A DNA stretch of 64,000 bases from a virus. The translations under genes and the position numbers were made by a program. The stretch's first letter is position 1. Each line of letters starts with the position of its first letter. The stretch spans positions 53,379 to 117,378 of the IMG/VR virus record IMGVR_UViG_3300023180_005138; one strand, written 5' to 3'. Of this stretch, positions 33,962-43,424 are shown piece after piece. The notes below the pieces were generated by a model that was given only the letters and a program-made list of their open reading frames with translations, ran no database searches and had not been told where the DNA came from.

Positions 33962-34938
33962 TAATCAAAATCTTCCATTAAATTTATAGTAACTGAGTAA
34001 AAATTTTGGGTAAGAGCGGTACCACCAGAAATAACTTGTTGAATTTGTAGAGGTCCATTAAATCTTGTTCTTACTGTACCAGTACTATTAATATGTGTCA
34101 AGTCAAAAGTGAAAGTTTCATACTCTCCGTTCATAGATACATAAAAATCTTCAATTGCTTGTTTTTCAACACCAGAAATATTATTGTATGCTAACTGATA
34201 CTGTCTTTTTCCTCTGCGAGACATTAATCGTCTCTTTTCATAACCGCTTTGAGTCGCATATTTATTTACATTAAATTGACGACCGAGTTGGAACCCATTA
34301 GAAGGTTTACGATCTCTCATATCATTAAATCGACCAATTGAGTCTACTTGAGGAGCAAACGTTCTAATTTCTAGAGTAACATTAGCGTAATCTACTTCTT
34401 CTTCGTCTACAGCAGGGGCTACTGGAAGGTCTATACCATTTACTCCTAAAGTAGCACTTGGATAAGTAAAACTATCTGGATTCTGTAACACGCCTGAAAG
34501 CGTAACAAATATAGCGTTGGCTTCATTTTCTCCTATACTACCTAAAACAGGAGTTGGAAGAGAAAAAGTTGTAGCAACACCGTTTAATAGATACGTGTTA
34601 GAATCTATAATAGTAGCAGAAGTATTTGAATAATGAGCGTAAAAAACAGCGGGATACTTTCGAGTTACTCTAAACCTATTAGGCAAATCAATAGTTCTAA
34701 GGATAAGTTCATCAGCACTTGGGGCTGCTACAAAAGTAATAGAACCGTTATTATTAGATAAATAATAACTTGAAACATCTTGAACAATACCATCAATAGT
34801 AGCTATTACCTCTCCTGAAAATGATACTGTAGAAGGAAGGGGGAATTCAATTTCGATTCCTGTAGTAGTATATGTTTTTGTTCCCACAGTCGAAAAAGCG
34901 TCTAGTGCTACTGTAGCGTCGTTTGGATATGTAGCCAT
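33961..34938 (-). CDS. Minor tail protein, lambda gpM-like with N-terminal extension
   Basis: A 325-residue protein. The last third resembles lambda gpM/DUF-type minor tail proteins: RRGKRQYQLAYNNIS, then EYETFTFDLTHIN and the ending FYSVTINLMEDFD. The N-terminal two thirds has two related beta domains (FPLPSTVSFSGEVIATIDGI; FSLPTPVLGSI...NAIFVTLSGVLQ). It lies between the tape measure and gpL, as in lambda. Confidence 0.82.
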   Translation of the reverse strand: MATYPNDATVALDAFSTVGTKTYTTTGIEIEFPLPSTVSFSGEVIATIDGIVQDVSSYYLSNNNGSITFVAAPSADELILRTIDLPNRFRVTRKYPAVFYAHYSNTSATIIDSNTYLLNGVATTFSLPTPVLGSIGENEANAIFVTLSGVLQNPDSFTYPSATLGVNGIDLPVAPAVDEEEVDYANVTLEIRTFAPQVDSIGRFNDMRDRKPSNGFQLGRQFNVNKYATQSGYEKRRLMSRRGKRQYQLAYNNISGVEKQAIEDFYVSMNGEYETFTFDLTHINSTGTVRTRFNGPLQIQQVISGGTALTQNFYSVTINLMEDFD

Positions 34939-34940
34939 TT

Positions 34941-37900
34941 TTATGTATTACTCCTAATTGATCTTCTGATAGGGCCGTTTGTATCTAGGTCCTTAAGAAT
35001 CAGTTTAACAATTGCTGTTTCGCCGTCCATCTGTGTTTCTCCTTGTTCAGCTTCTTTATCTGATCCTTTATTTTCTATTTGAACTTTTACCTTTGGTGCT
35101 GAATTAAGAGCGGTTTTACCTGTAGCATTCATGCGCTCCATATTTGAAGCACCGATAGCATCTACAGCACTCTTCTTCATTACAAACTCGCCTGGCTCTA
35201 AGAGAGCAGGCACGCTATCACGGGTTCTAACATTACCGCCTGCTGCATAACGAGCAATACCTTGTCTACCTACTAAACCACCTGATGCAGCAGCCACTAG
35301 GGCAGTAAAGAATCCACCGCCACCACCAGCAGAACCAGATGCACCTACAGTTTGTAGGGCTGTAGCAGCACTATAGGCTGCTGTAGTTAGTGTAGTATCC
35401 GCCGTTGTTTGACTTACAGCAGCTACCTTAGACCCCACCTGTGCTGCTTCTAGTGCTTGTGTGGCAGCACCTGCGCTTCCTAAACTACCACCAAGAACGC
35501 TTGCATCATTACCTACGTTGAGTAGGCTGCCTCCAGCAGTCTGTGTATCAGTACCAAAGCTACTTAAAAGTCCACTACTATCCGTAACTTTGGTACCAAA
35601 ATCGCCAAGATTTGTTACGCCATCCTTAAGGCCTGTTGTAAAGTTATCAAGCTCTGCAGTTACTCCCTCAAGGCCAAGGCCACCGTCGCCGATGCCGGCT
35701 TCTGATACACGATTAGTAAACTTATCCGTAGAGAAAGGTGTGGCCGCTGGGAATCCTCCCATAGGAGCTTGTCCAAAACTGGTTCCGAAGGGACTCCCTA
35801 GAGGAGTGAAAGAGCCTCCAATATTACCTAAACCTCCAGGGGCGCCAAAACCCATAGCACCAAAACCACCGGGGCCTGACGGGTTAAGAGTATTTTGACC
35901 AAACATATCAAAAGGACCATATGTTGTCGAAGAATAACCTGTTCCCATTGGATTAAAACCGCCGCCTAAATTATAGTCAGATTGTACCTGATCTCCCAAT
36001 AGAGTACCTATTGGTACGTTTTTACTCTTAAGCACCTCAACAGGGACTCCATTAGACGTTATTCCGCCGCTGCCGCCACCAAACCAATCGCTTACCATAT
36101 CTCCTAGATTTTTAAAAGCACCCGAAACAGAATCTACTATTCCAGATACGCCAGATTTTATACTATCCCATAAATCACTAAATGCACCTTTTGTTTCTTC
36201 TAACATCTCACCAGGAACAGGGGACTTTCCACTACCACCAGTATCAGTAATCTTTGGACCACCAGTACCAGGAATCTTTAGACCACCAGCTGCTTCACCT
36301 ACTCCACCACCAGAGCAAGCACAGAACTCTGATACGTTAGTAACATAAACTGATTGGATGCCAACGTCTTTAAGGGCTTTAACACTTCCTTCAATATTTC
36401 CGAGACTTGATTTAATAGCTGAAGAAGCCGCATCAGGTAGAGTCTGTGTTAATGCTGTTGTAGCAGTTTTAGTAAGCCCTCCTAACAATCCTTGGAATTG
36501 TTGTTTAAGAAAATCAGTTACAGGCTGTACAATAAACTGCTTAAAAGCTTGTTTAGCTAGGTCCACTAAAATACCCTTAAGCATATTCATTAGACCTTCT
36601 TTAAAGTTCTTCATTGTTAGAGTACCGTTTTTAATAGCCTCAAATAAATCATCGACACCTTTATTAAGAGCACCTTCGATAATTCCTGCTGCTGCTTGTA
36701 AATATTTTAATAACCCAGCTTCTTCTAACTGGTACTTTCTTTCTGCTAAAGCAATAATTTCCTTTTGCTTATCTCTTTCAATGTTTAAAGCTGTTAGCTT
36801 TTCTTGTGCGTTAGAAGAAGCGGCAGCTTTTTGTGCCTCAATACTTTTTAACTGAGCTTCGGTATTAGCACTCTGTGCTTCTATTTCTTTAATTTTCTGA
36901 TTATAATTTTCAAGTATTTTTGCTGATTCAGCGGCATATCTTCTGTCTACGTCAGCTTGAATTTTTTTAATCTTCTGCTCTTCTGCGTTTAAAAGCGATG
37001 TTTTAAGATCTGCAAGACGTTGATTCTTCTTAATCTCCTCGTTTAATATATCAGCACTTGCAGTTTTTTGTGCCTCAATATTAGTTCGTAAATTCTCAAC
37101 ATTAGTTTGAAGGGTCTTAATAGTAGAATTAGCCAACTCCCTTGCAGTCTTCTTAACTTCCTCAAGTTGTGGATCTTTCTTACCAGTTTGCAACTCTACT
37201 AGTCTAGCCTGTTGCTCTAAAATTTTAGCCATTGCTGTAATGTATCTATCATCTACCTGAGCCTGCATTTCAAGAAGCTTAACCTTCTTTTCAATTAGTC
37301 CTAGTTGATATTCTCTATCCTTAGCAGCATTTGCTGCTTGTAAGTCAGCAACTTTTTGTTGAGATAAAACAAGTTCTTTTTCTTTAACAATTTGCTCCGC
37401 TCTGTCAGAACGAGCCTTATCATCCAGCGCCTTTTTCTCATCTAGTGCTTTGAACTGGTCAAGTGCTTCAAGTGCTGCATTAGTTTTCTTTACCTCGTTT
37501 AATTCTATTTGTTCTCTTAGTATAGCAGCTTGTTTATCTAAAGCAGCTAAGTCAGCAGCTAGTTTAGTGCGAATTAAGTTTTCTTCTCTATCAAGACGCG
37601 CCATTTCTGCATTAAACTTTTCCCGAGCAACATTAATCTCTGCATCTCTAATTTGTTTTTCTGTAGCTAAATTACCTAATAAACCTAATTGATTTTGTTG
37701 TCTTTCTGCAGCATTAACTTTTTGTAAATCTGCTCGTCGAGCAGCAGCATTAGTTGCTCGTTGCGCAGCTTCTGCTCTAGCAGCTTCTGCCTGTGCTAAT
37801 TGTTTGGAGGCTTCTAAAGCTTTTATTCTTAAGTCAACTTCTTGTTCAAGTCCTTTTCTAACAGTAGCAGCCGCAGCTCTTTCAGCCGCGTTAGCTTCGT

Positions 37901-40748
37901 TTTTAGCTTGTTGAATTTCTCTAGCATTAGCCTGTCTAGCTTTTAGTAGATCTAGCTCTTTTTGTAAAATATCTACAGAAGCTTGCGCTTTTAATACTGC
38001 TAGTTGCTGTTGAAGAACAGTTAAACTTCTTTGTTGAGTTCTTAAAAGTTTTGTAGAATCTTTTGCAGCCTCTATTATAAGACCAGCTTTTGCTTTTTCT
38101 GCTGTAGTAGCATTGGTTGCTCGTTGAATTTCTATAGAAGTTATACCTAGTGATTTAATCTTGCCTTGTAAAATCGATGCCTCGTTATTTTTACCCTCTT
38201 TTTGCGCTTGAACTAACATCTCTTGTAATCTAACAGCTTCTCTTTGCTTATCAGAGATATTTCCTGCCGCTGCTATTGTATCATCTAGGAACTTCATTTG
38301 ATTTGCTTTTACTTCTTCAGGAGTAGCAGCTATCTCAGCTATCTTTCCAACTTTGCTTATAGACCCACTAGCTAATAAAGAGTCAACCGCTTTTAAGGCT
38401 CCTCCGAAAGTAGATTGAAGATCTTTGTTAATTTTTTCTAATCCTTGAACATTAGCTAAAGTATTAGAAAGACTTTGAATTCTTTTCTCTAATTTGTATA
38501 AAGCTTCCTCTTGCTGATTACTTAGATCATCAAAATCTAGAGTATCTGAGAATTTTTCTAACTCTCTATTTGCTCTAACCAAAGCTTGAGAAAGTTTTTC
38601 TGAATTAACACCTAACTTTAATTGCTCATTAAAGTTCTGTATGGCCCCCGTTGTTGCTACAAGAGCGGCTCCTTGTGCTTCTGCTCCCGCTATAAATTCA
38701 TTTTGACCGCCTACATTTTGTATAATAACGTCAAGTAAGTTTTTATACTCTTTTACCGCCGCTCCATTTTCATCAGTTAATTGTTTTACAGCTTTTGCTG
38801 CGGAGTCATAAGACACACCAGTGGCAACAATACCCCTTAATAAACCAACATTTTCTTTTCCTACAGTTTTAATAGCTTGTTTTGTTTCTTGAAGAACTAA
38901 TAGTCTAAACTTTTCTTCTTTTGTTAACTCTCCTGTCTTGTCAGTTAAAGCTTTAATTCGCGCATCAAGGGTTTTTACTCCTGCGTCGTTATCATTGAGG
39001 AGTTTTGTAGTTCTTTCAAGAGATTTACCAGTTAAATCCTGTGAAGCCGCATACTGAATTTGTGATTTACCAAAAAGGAGGAAATACTTTGTGAGCCTAT
39101 CTGTTTTTTCAGAGGCAATTTGTGCATTAACACTACCAGCTTGTACTCCTTGTATTAAATCTGCCTGTTCTTTTCTAACATCTGCTATCTGATCTTCTGT
39201 AAGCCCAAGAGCCTTGGCATATTGAACCGCAGTTCCTGATGAATTTAATATCGCAGTAGATAATCCTTCTATTTCTTTTCTATTTTGTCTAGCCTGAGCG
39301 TTTAATCTTTCAAAGTATCCTATTACCTCTCCAATTAAATCAATACCAAATAAAGAAAGAACTCCTTGAGCAATTCCTACATATATTAAAATTTTTGACA
39401 TTGCCGCCCCTACAGCAACTACTGCTCCTTGTAGAACACGAAAAGTTCCTGCTAATCCTGATACACCCTTTGCAGTTCCTCGTGCAATCTTACCTGTACC
39501 TTCTAGCCTGTCATTAAAAGCTGTTTCTGCAGTTTCGAGTCCTTTAATCTGTGCTGCATAGACCCCCGTGCCGTTATCAAGAGCCTTTAAATCAGCAATT
39601 CTACGTGCAGTTAACTCTTTGCCTCTTTCAGCTTGCCTAATAGATAGATCTTGCGTTGCAAGAAGTTTACGAATTTCTGCCCCTTCAGTACGAGCTAATT
39701 TAGCATTAGTGCCTTGAATAGCTCCTGTACCTGTTAACCCTCCTTCTCCTTTAGAGAGAGCCTGTTTAGCAGCCGCCTGGAACTTAGTAAGAGCTTCTGG
39801 ACCGGCTCTTGAAAATTTCTCAGTAAGATTATCTAATTTTCTAGTAACAAAATCAAATCCAGACCCTAGTCCTGCAACTATAGAGTCTTTTAGTTTTGAA
39901 AAAACAATAGCACCTACAGCCCCAAAAGCTATAATTAAATTACCTGTTTTAGATAAGAAATCAGCAATAGGGCTTAAAACATTTGCTACGAATCCTAACA
40001 CAGATTGTGTTAAGTCTTGGAACTTAGCAGCTAATTGTTCGATTGATTGTTGGGAAGTTTTAGAACTTGTATCAATAATACCAAACTTTGCATTACCTTC
40101 ATCAATAACAGCATTAACAAATGCTTGGCGTCTTTCAAAAGTAGTCAAACTAGAAGCACTTCTATTTAAAGATGCAGCATACTTATTAACAGCAGGCTCA
40201 ATACGAGTAAAAATACCAAGTTCGTCGATAAGTTCTGGTTCTAACTTAGCAGAGCCTCTAACTAGTCGGTTAAAAGAATCTGTTAAATCTCTACCTAAAG
40301 CACGAGATGCTTTTAAAGAAACAGTTGTAAGACCTTCAATCTGTTTAGCACTAAAACCTGCAGAAAGTGCGGTGTTAACTTGAGTAGCAGCTTCAACAAT
40401 AGATAACTGATTTTTTGTTATCTCTTTTGTTTTAGCAATAATTTGATCCCCTGATTCCCCAATAGTTCTAGCTAAAGTTTGAGTACCCCTAATAACTTCT
40501 TCGTTTCTAGCAGCTCTAGACAGTGCTTGGAAAGCAGAAGTAATAGCAAAGATATTAGCGGCAGCGCCTGCATAAACAGAAACCAGACCTCCCAAACCAG
40601 ATGCTTGAGCAGAAAACTGTCTTCCTGCTGATGCGCTGGTTTGACCAAGTCTGGTTTGTTGTTTAGTTACTGTTTCAGTAGCCGCAGCTGCTGCAGCCGC
40701 TCCTTTGGTACTAAAAGTAGTTTCAATAATATTTTTAATTGATGCCAC
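34941..40748 (-). CDS. Tape measure protein
   Basis: A 1,935-residue protein that sets tail length. It has an N-terminal Ala-rich helical region, hydrophobic segments near residues 270-290 and 450-480, and about 700 residues of Ala/Glu/Lys-rich coiled coil (for example KALEASKQLAQAEAARAEAA). A glycine-rich C-terminal part holds GGLVGRQGIARYAAGGNV and the common ending VPALLEPGEFVMKKSAV. Its only two cysteines are Cys1476 and Cys1478, in FCACSGGG (36315-36323). By comparison with lambda gpH (853 aa) the tail should be long. Confidence 0.95.
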   Translation of the reverse strand: MASIKNIIETTFSTKGAAAAAAATETVTKQQTRLGQTSASAGRQFSAQASGLGGLVSVYAGAAANIFAITSAFQALSRAARNEEVIRGTQTLARTIGESGDQIIAKTKEITKNQLSIVEAATQVNTALSAGFSAKQIEGLTTVSLKASRALGRDLTDSFNRLVRGSAKLEPELIDELGIFTRIEPAVNKYAASLNRSASSLTTFERRQAFVNAVIDEGNAKFGIIDTSSKTSQQSIEQLAAKFQDLTQSVLGFVANVLSPIADFLSKTGNLIIAFGAVGAIVFSKLKDSIVAGLGSGFDFVTRKLDNLTEKFSRAGPEALTKFQAAAKQALSKGEGGLTGTGAIQGTNAKLARTEGAEIRKLLATQDLSIRQAERGKELTARRIADLKALDNGTGVYAAQIKGLETAETAFNDRLEGTGKIARGTAKGVSGLAGTFRVLQGAVVAVGAAMSKILIYVGIAQGVLSLFGIDLIGEVIGYFERLNAQARQNRKEIEGLSTAILNSSGTAVQYAKALGLTEDQIADVRKEQADLIQGVQAGSVNAQIASEKTDRLTKYFLLFGKSQIQYAASQDLTGKSLERTTKLLNDNDAGVKTLDARIKALTDKTGELTKEEKFRLLVLQETKQAIKTVGKENVGLLRGIVATGVSYDSAAKAVKQLTDENGAAVKEYKNLLDVIIQNVGGQNEFIAGAEAQGAALVATTGAIQNFNEQLKLGVNSEKLSQALVRANRELEKFSDTLDFDDLSNQQEEALYKLEKRIQSLSNTLANVQGLEKINKDLQSTFGGALKAVDSLLASGSISKVGKIAEIAATPEEVKANQMKFLDDTIAAAGNISDKQREAVRLQEMLVQAQKEGKNNEASILQGKIKSLGITSIEIQRATNATTAEKAKAGLIIEAAKDSTKLLRTQQRSLTVLQQQLAVLKAQASVDILQKELDLLKARQANAREIQQAKNEANAAERAAAATVRKGLEQEVDLRIKALEASKQLAQAEAARAEAAQRATNAAARRADLQKVNAAERQQNQLGLLGNLATEKQIRDAEINVAREKFNAEMARLDREENLIRTKLAADLAALDKQAAILREQIELNEVKKTNAALEALDQFKALDEKKALDDKARSDRAEQIVKEKELVLSQQKVADLQAANAAKDREYQLGLIEKKVKLLEMQAQVDDRYITAMAKILEQQARLVELQTGKKDPQLEEVKKTARELANSTIKTLQTNVENLRTNIEAQKTASADILNEEIKKNQRLADLKTSLLNAEEQKIKKIQADVDRRYAAESAKILENYNQKIKEIEAQSANTEAQLKSIEAQKAAASSNAQEKLTALNIERDKQKEIIALAERKYQLEEAGLLKYLQAAAGIIEGALNKGVDDLFEAIKNGTLTMKNFKEGLMNMLKGILVDLAKQAFKQFIVQPVTDFLKQQFQGLLGGLTKTATTALTQTLPDAASSAIKSSLGNIEGSVKALKDVGIQSVYVTNVSEFCACSGGGVGEAAGGLKIPGTGGPKITDTGGSGKSPVPGEMLEETKGAFSDLWDSIKSGVSGIVDSVSGAFKNLGDMVSDWFGGGSGGITSNGVPVEVLKSKNVPIGTLLGDQVQSDYNLGGGFNPMGTGYSSTTYGPFDMFGQNTLNPSGPGGFGAMGFGAPGGLGNIGGSFTPLGSPFGTSFGQAPMGGFPAATPFSTDKFTNRVSEAGIGDGGLGLEGVTAELDNFTTGLKDGVTNLGDFGTKVTDSSGLLSSFGTDTQTAGGSLLNVGNDASVLGGSLGSAGAATQALEAAQVGSKVAAVSQTTADTTLTTAAYSAATALQTVGASGSAGGGGGFFTALVAAASGGLVGRQGIARYAAGGNVRTRDSVPALLEPGEFVMKKSAVDAIGASNMERMNATGKTALNSAPKVKVQIENKGSDKEAEQGETQMDGETAIVKLILKDLDTNGPIRRSIRSNT

Positions 40749-41071
40749 TAGCGTCTCACCCTTGATGCGGCTTCTCTAGTTCTACGTTGTTGGTCATAGT
40801 GTGTAGAAGCCTCAGAAATACATACTTGAAGAAGTTCAAACACCTCTTCACTATCTTCAATTTTATAGATGCGCATAATATCTCCTAAACCTGCATAGTC
40901 TTTACCTAACCAGACTCCATTCATTCCCTCTATCTTATCTGGCAAAGCATTAAAAAGCCTTAGAGCTTGTTGCGCTTCGTAACTTAATTCATGTACCTCT
41001 GGCGGCATTTCGTCAGGGTCAGGGTCCCATCCCATCTGTTCACACATTAACAGATATTGGTCTTGGGTCAT
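40748..41071 (-). CDS. Tail assembly chaperone, downstream frame (lambda gpT-like)
   Basis: A 107-residue open frame placed, like lambda T, between a chaperone gene and the tape measure. It begins at an ATGA overlap after the upstream gene with no proper ribosome site, which favours production by -1 frameshifting as a C-terminal extension of the 41068-41538 product. It contains DPDPDEMPPEVHELSYEAQQ and a basic C terminus (DQQRRTREAASRVRR). It overlaps the tape-measure start by one base. Confidence 0.8.
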   Translation of the reverse strand: MTQDQYLLMCEQMGWDPDPDEMPPEVHELSYEAQQALRLFNALPDKIEGMNGVWLGKDYAGLGDIMRIYKIEDSEEVFELLQVCISEASTHYDQQRRTREAASRVRR

Positions 41072-41080
41072 TCCCCCTGC
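41068..41080 (-). other. Candidate -1 ribosomal frameshift site of the tail chaperones
   Basis: In the zero frame the codons read CAG GGG GAA TGA. Slipping one base back at the G run (41073-41077) gives GGG GGA ATG, which joins the downstream frame without a stop. The product would be about 263 residues. A five-G run is rare in this AT-rich genome and matches where lambda-like phages place their G-T slip site. The A-site codon pairs imperfectly after slippage, so P-site slippage is the likelier mechanism. Confidence 0.6.
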
Positions 41081-41538
41081 TTGGAAGCTGTGCCGGAGGT
41101 ACTTTTCGAGTTTTTTGAGTCTTCAGCCTTCTTATTAATAGAAAACTGCTCATAATCATTTAGTGCGTCAGTTACAAACTGATCAAAAACTGTGGAATTC
41201 TTTAGAAGATCTAGTGCGTCTTCTTCAGAATAATTTACGTCCTCATTTGGCTCCATAGAACTAATATCTACTGGAAGAAGCTTGGGCAACGATCTAACTT
41301 TAAGACCTGACCACCCCTTAATTGCTCTACGTGAATACTCTTCAATAAACTTATCATTATCAATTTCCTCTTCACGTTGACGAGTACGCTTATTAAACTT
41401 ATATGTAAGACTTGAGTTACGAATCTTCATTAGATCATCACGACCTAAATATACTAGATTAACTACAAAACCTTCGATATCAGGAAACTCTACGTCAATT
41501 ACGGTTTCCTTTGCCATTAAACTTGAAATTTTACTCAT
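41068..41538 (-). CDS. Tail assembly chaperone, upstream frame (lambda gpG-like)
   Basis: A 156-residue protein just upstream of the tape measure and its small companion gene. It starts MSKISSLMAKETVIDVEFPD, with GAGGGGAAAACC upstream. Its LVYLGRDDLMKIRNSS and acidic C-terminal half are typical of tail chaperones that coat the tape measure during assembly. The reading frame ends at TGA overlapping the next ATG, immediately after a run of five G (41073-41077). Confidence 0.8.
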   Translation of the reverse strand: MSKISSLMAKETVIDVEFPDIEGFVVNLVYLGRDDLMKIRNSSLTYKFNKRTRQREEEIDNDKFIEEYSRRAIKGWSGLKVRSLPKLLPVDISSMEPNEDVNYSEEDALDLLKNSTVFDQFVTDALNDYEQFSINKKAEDSKNSKSTSGTASKQGE

Positions 41539-41564
41539 TTTTTGGTTTTCCCCTCTGTGTTAAT

Positions 41565-41668
41565 AAAAAGGGTGCTCACCGTCGTTATCAACGCCTGTCA
41601 AACTGAGGGGGCAAGTTTGACGTTTGTTAACAGTGAGCACCCACATGAAATTAAATTTTGCCCCCTCA
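41565..41668 (-). terminator. Structured terminator / pseudoknot between major tail protein and chaperone genes
   Basis: In the leftward transcript an outer perfect 10-bp stem (41633-41642 with 41570-41579; GGGTGCTCAC/GTGAGCACCC) encloses an 8-bp stem (41614-41621 with 41597-41604) and is followed by TTTTT (41569-41565). The 11 bases at 41658-41668, upstream in the transcript, are exactly complementary to the apical loop region 41604-41614 (TGAGGGGGCAA), so a pseudoknot can form. Location directly after the major tail gene suggests partial termination or mRNA-end protection. Confidence 0.8.
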
Positions 41669-41681
41669 AAGCTCATTTAAC

Positions 41682-42938
41682 TTACTTTTCTACAATAAGT
41701 GTCAACTCATCTCCGGTACCTTTGCTAGTTTCCTGAGCAAGGAAGTTAACTGTAATACCGATAACATCTTCAACAGCGTGAGTTGGAATCTCGAACTGAA
41801 TCTTTGGCATATTGATTGCAAAGAATGGTGCTGTTGCTCCGCCAATTTTAAGGTTAGCGTTAGATGTAGCAGAAGAAGATGTACGAGTGTCTTCAACGAT
41901 CTGCTTCAAGAACTGAGCAGAATCACTTGAACCACCACGTAAGTAAGCACTTAGTGAACCAGAAATAGCACGAGCACCGGCAAACTGACCGATAGGTGAG
42001 TTAAGAGATGCAAGCTCTTCTGGTGTTAAGTATGTGATGTTATTATTGTAGTCAAAACTGAGTGCAGTTACTGGGAATGTGAAATCAACCCCTGTAGCAG
42101 TTGAACTTTCAGCGTGCTTAATATCAATTGTTGAAAGTCTATTCTTAATGAAGCTAGCAGAAGAAATTGTGCCAGAAACATTATAAGAGTTCCAAGGATG
42201 ATAAGAAGCCTCAGCTGTCAGTGCATACTGATTTGAGTTAGCTGTGATTTCATTTCCTCCAGCATTTAGTATTCCACCGAATACTGAAATAGCATTATTA
42301 CGTTTATCATCACGAAGTTCGATTAGGTTTGTACCGAATCCTGTCCAAGTGGTTGTAGCAATGCCGTCAATAGCAGCATCAATAGACCCTTGGTTAACAG
42401 TTGCGTTAGAAACCTGATAAACAACGTTATCCATTTTGAAATATAGATGGTATTCAGAAGCAGTAGCAAAGTTTGCAGAATGCTGGAACACGTTTGCAGC
42501 AGCAGCACGCTCTCCTAGTGCAAATTTACCATCAGCCTGCCAAGTACTCTGAAGTGAATCGCCAGAAGCAAATGCAGTGTTACTCATTAAGGCTTGCCAC
42601 ATAAACCAGTCGGCGCAAGGCATTGAATTACCTTCAGCAGACTTATCTGAAGCACCTGCGGTCTTTTCAAGACCTGTTGGTTTTAGATACGCCTGGAAGT
42701 TCCAGTCAACTGGGTTAAGGGCGGTATTGAATCTCTGTTGTGAACGATCAGGAGTCAAACCACTTTCTAGTGATGTGATATCCTGAGTTGCAGCAGCCTG
42801 AGACACTGCAAATCCAGCAAGAATTTCTACTTGCCAAGTGTTTGCAGGTTTCATAGCTGTTACTTCGGCACCGCTGGCAATATCAACGGTGGACATAAAC
42901 ACTTTTGTGTTTCTCTGTAGGTTAAGTTGGGCAGCCAT
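41682..42938 (-). CDS. Major tail tube protein
   Basis: A 418-residue protein with an excellent ribosome site (AAGGAG). It starts MAAQLNLQRNTKVFMSTVD and continues with TWQVEILAGFAVSQAAATQDI; the position just upstream of the tail chaperones and tape measure and downstream of a tail-terminator candidate is that of the major tail protein in siphoviruses. The C-terminal part (KIQFEIPTHAVEDVIGITVNF) has the beta-sandwich character of tube proteins. It is longer than lambda gpV (246), so extra domains likely decorate the tube. Confidence 0.87.
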   Translation of the reverse strand: MAAQLNLQRNTKVFMSTVDIASGAEVTAMKPANTWQVEILAGFAVSQAAATQDITSLESGLTPDRSQQRFNTALNPVDWNFQAYLKPTGLEKTAGASDKSAEGNSMPCADWFMWQALMSNTAFASGDSLQSTWQADGKFALGERAAAANVFQHSANFATASEYHLYFKMDNVVYQVSNATVNQGSIDAAIDGIATTTWTGFGTNLIELRDDKRNNAISVFGGILNAGGNEITANSNQYALTAEASYHPWNSYNVSGTISSASFIKNRLSTIDIKHAESSTATGVDFTFPVTALSFDYNNNITYLTPEELASLNSPIGQFAGARAISGSLSAYLRGGSSDSAQFLKQIVEDTRTSSSATSNANLKIGGATAPFFAINMPKIQFEIPTHAVEDVIGITVNFLAQETSKGTGDELTLIVEK

Positions 42939-42952
42939 TTAATTAAACTCCT

Positions 42953-43405
42953 TTATATATTTAATTGGTATCTTGTTGTCACGTCTATTTCCAAAATCCC
43001 AAAGGGAGCTACTAAACCTTCATCTGTGGAAACACCTTCTATTATCATATCTAGTATTCCAATGTTTGATCTATCACCTAAGTTATATACAATATGCTCT
43101 ATATCATCTGCTAGACTTTCTGCGGTTGTTATAGGGTTTTCTGCTCTAACATAAGCACGGATCGCAATGTTTAGCTCTCCAGTAGTTAATCCTGCGGTAT
43201 CGTAAATTCTAGATTCTGTTCCTGCATTTACGCATATTGTAGGAAAATCATTAATTTCGTCTAAAAATTTCACGCGACGAAAACAGTTATTTGAAATATC
43301 TAAGTTATAAGTGTAGCTTGCGTCAAAAGTAGAAACATCGCCGTTTATTTTTTTCAACTCAGATACCAATAAGTCGGTAATTTCTTTTCTTCGACTTAAC
43401 GCCAT
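42953..43405 (-). CDS. Tail terminator-like protein (lambda gpU position)
   Basis: A 150-residue protein just before the major tail gene. The pattern LSRRKEITDLLVSELKKINGD, DFPTICVNAGTESRIYD and GELNIAIRAYVRAEN, ending in a beta strand (ILEIDVTTRYQLNI), is what tail-terminator/completion proteins show. It would cap the tail tube end and attach it to the head. Call rests on layout and fold resemblance. Promoter candidate at 43425-43453 lies just upstream. Confidence 0.72.
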   Translation of the reverse strand: MALSRRKEITDLLVSELKKINGDVSTFDASYTYNLDISNNCFRRVKFLDEINDFPTICVNAGTESRIYDTAGLTTGELNIAIRAYVRAENPITTAESLADDIEHIVYNLGDRSNIGILDMIIEGVSTDEGLVAPFGILEIDVTTRYQLNI

Positions 43406-43424
43406 TTATTTTCTACCTTTTCAT

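Noticed and set aside
35461-36855. Plus-strand frames opposite the tape measure
   Set aside because: Pro/Ser/Ala-rich antisense shadows of a Gly/Ala-rich gene; no ribosome site or operon context.
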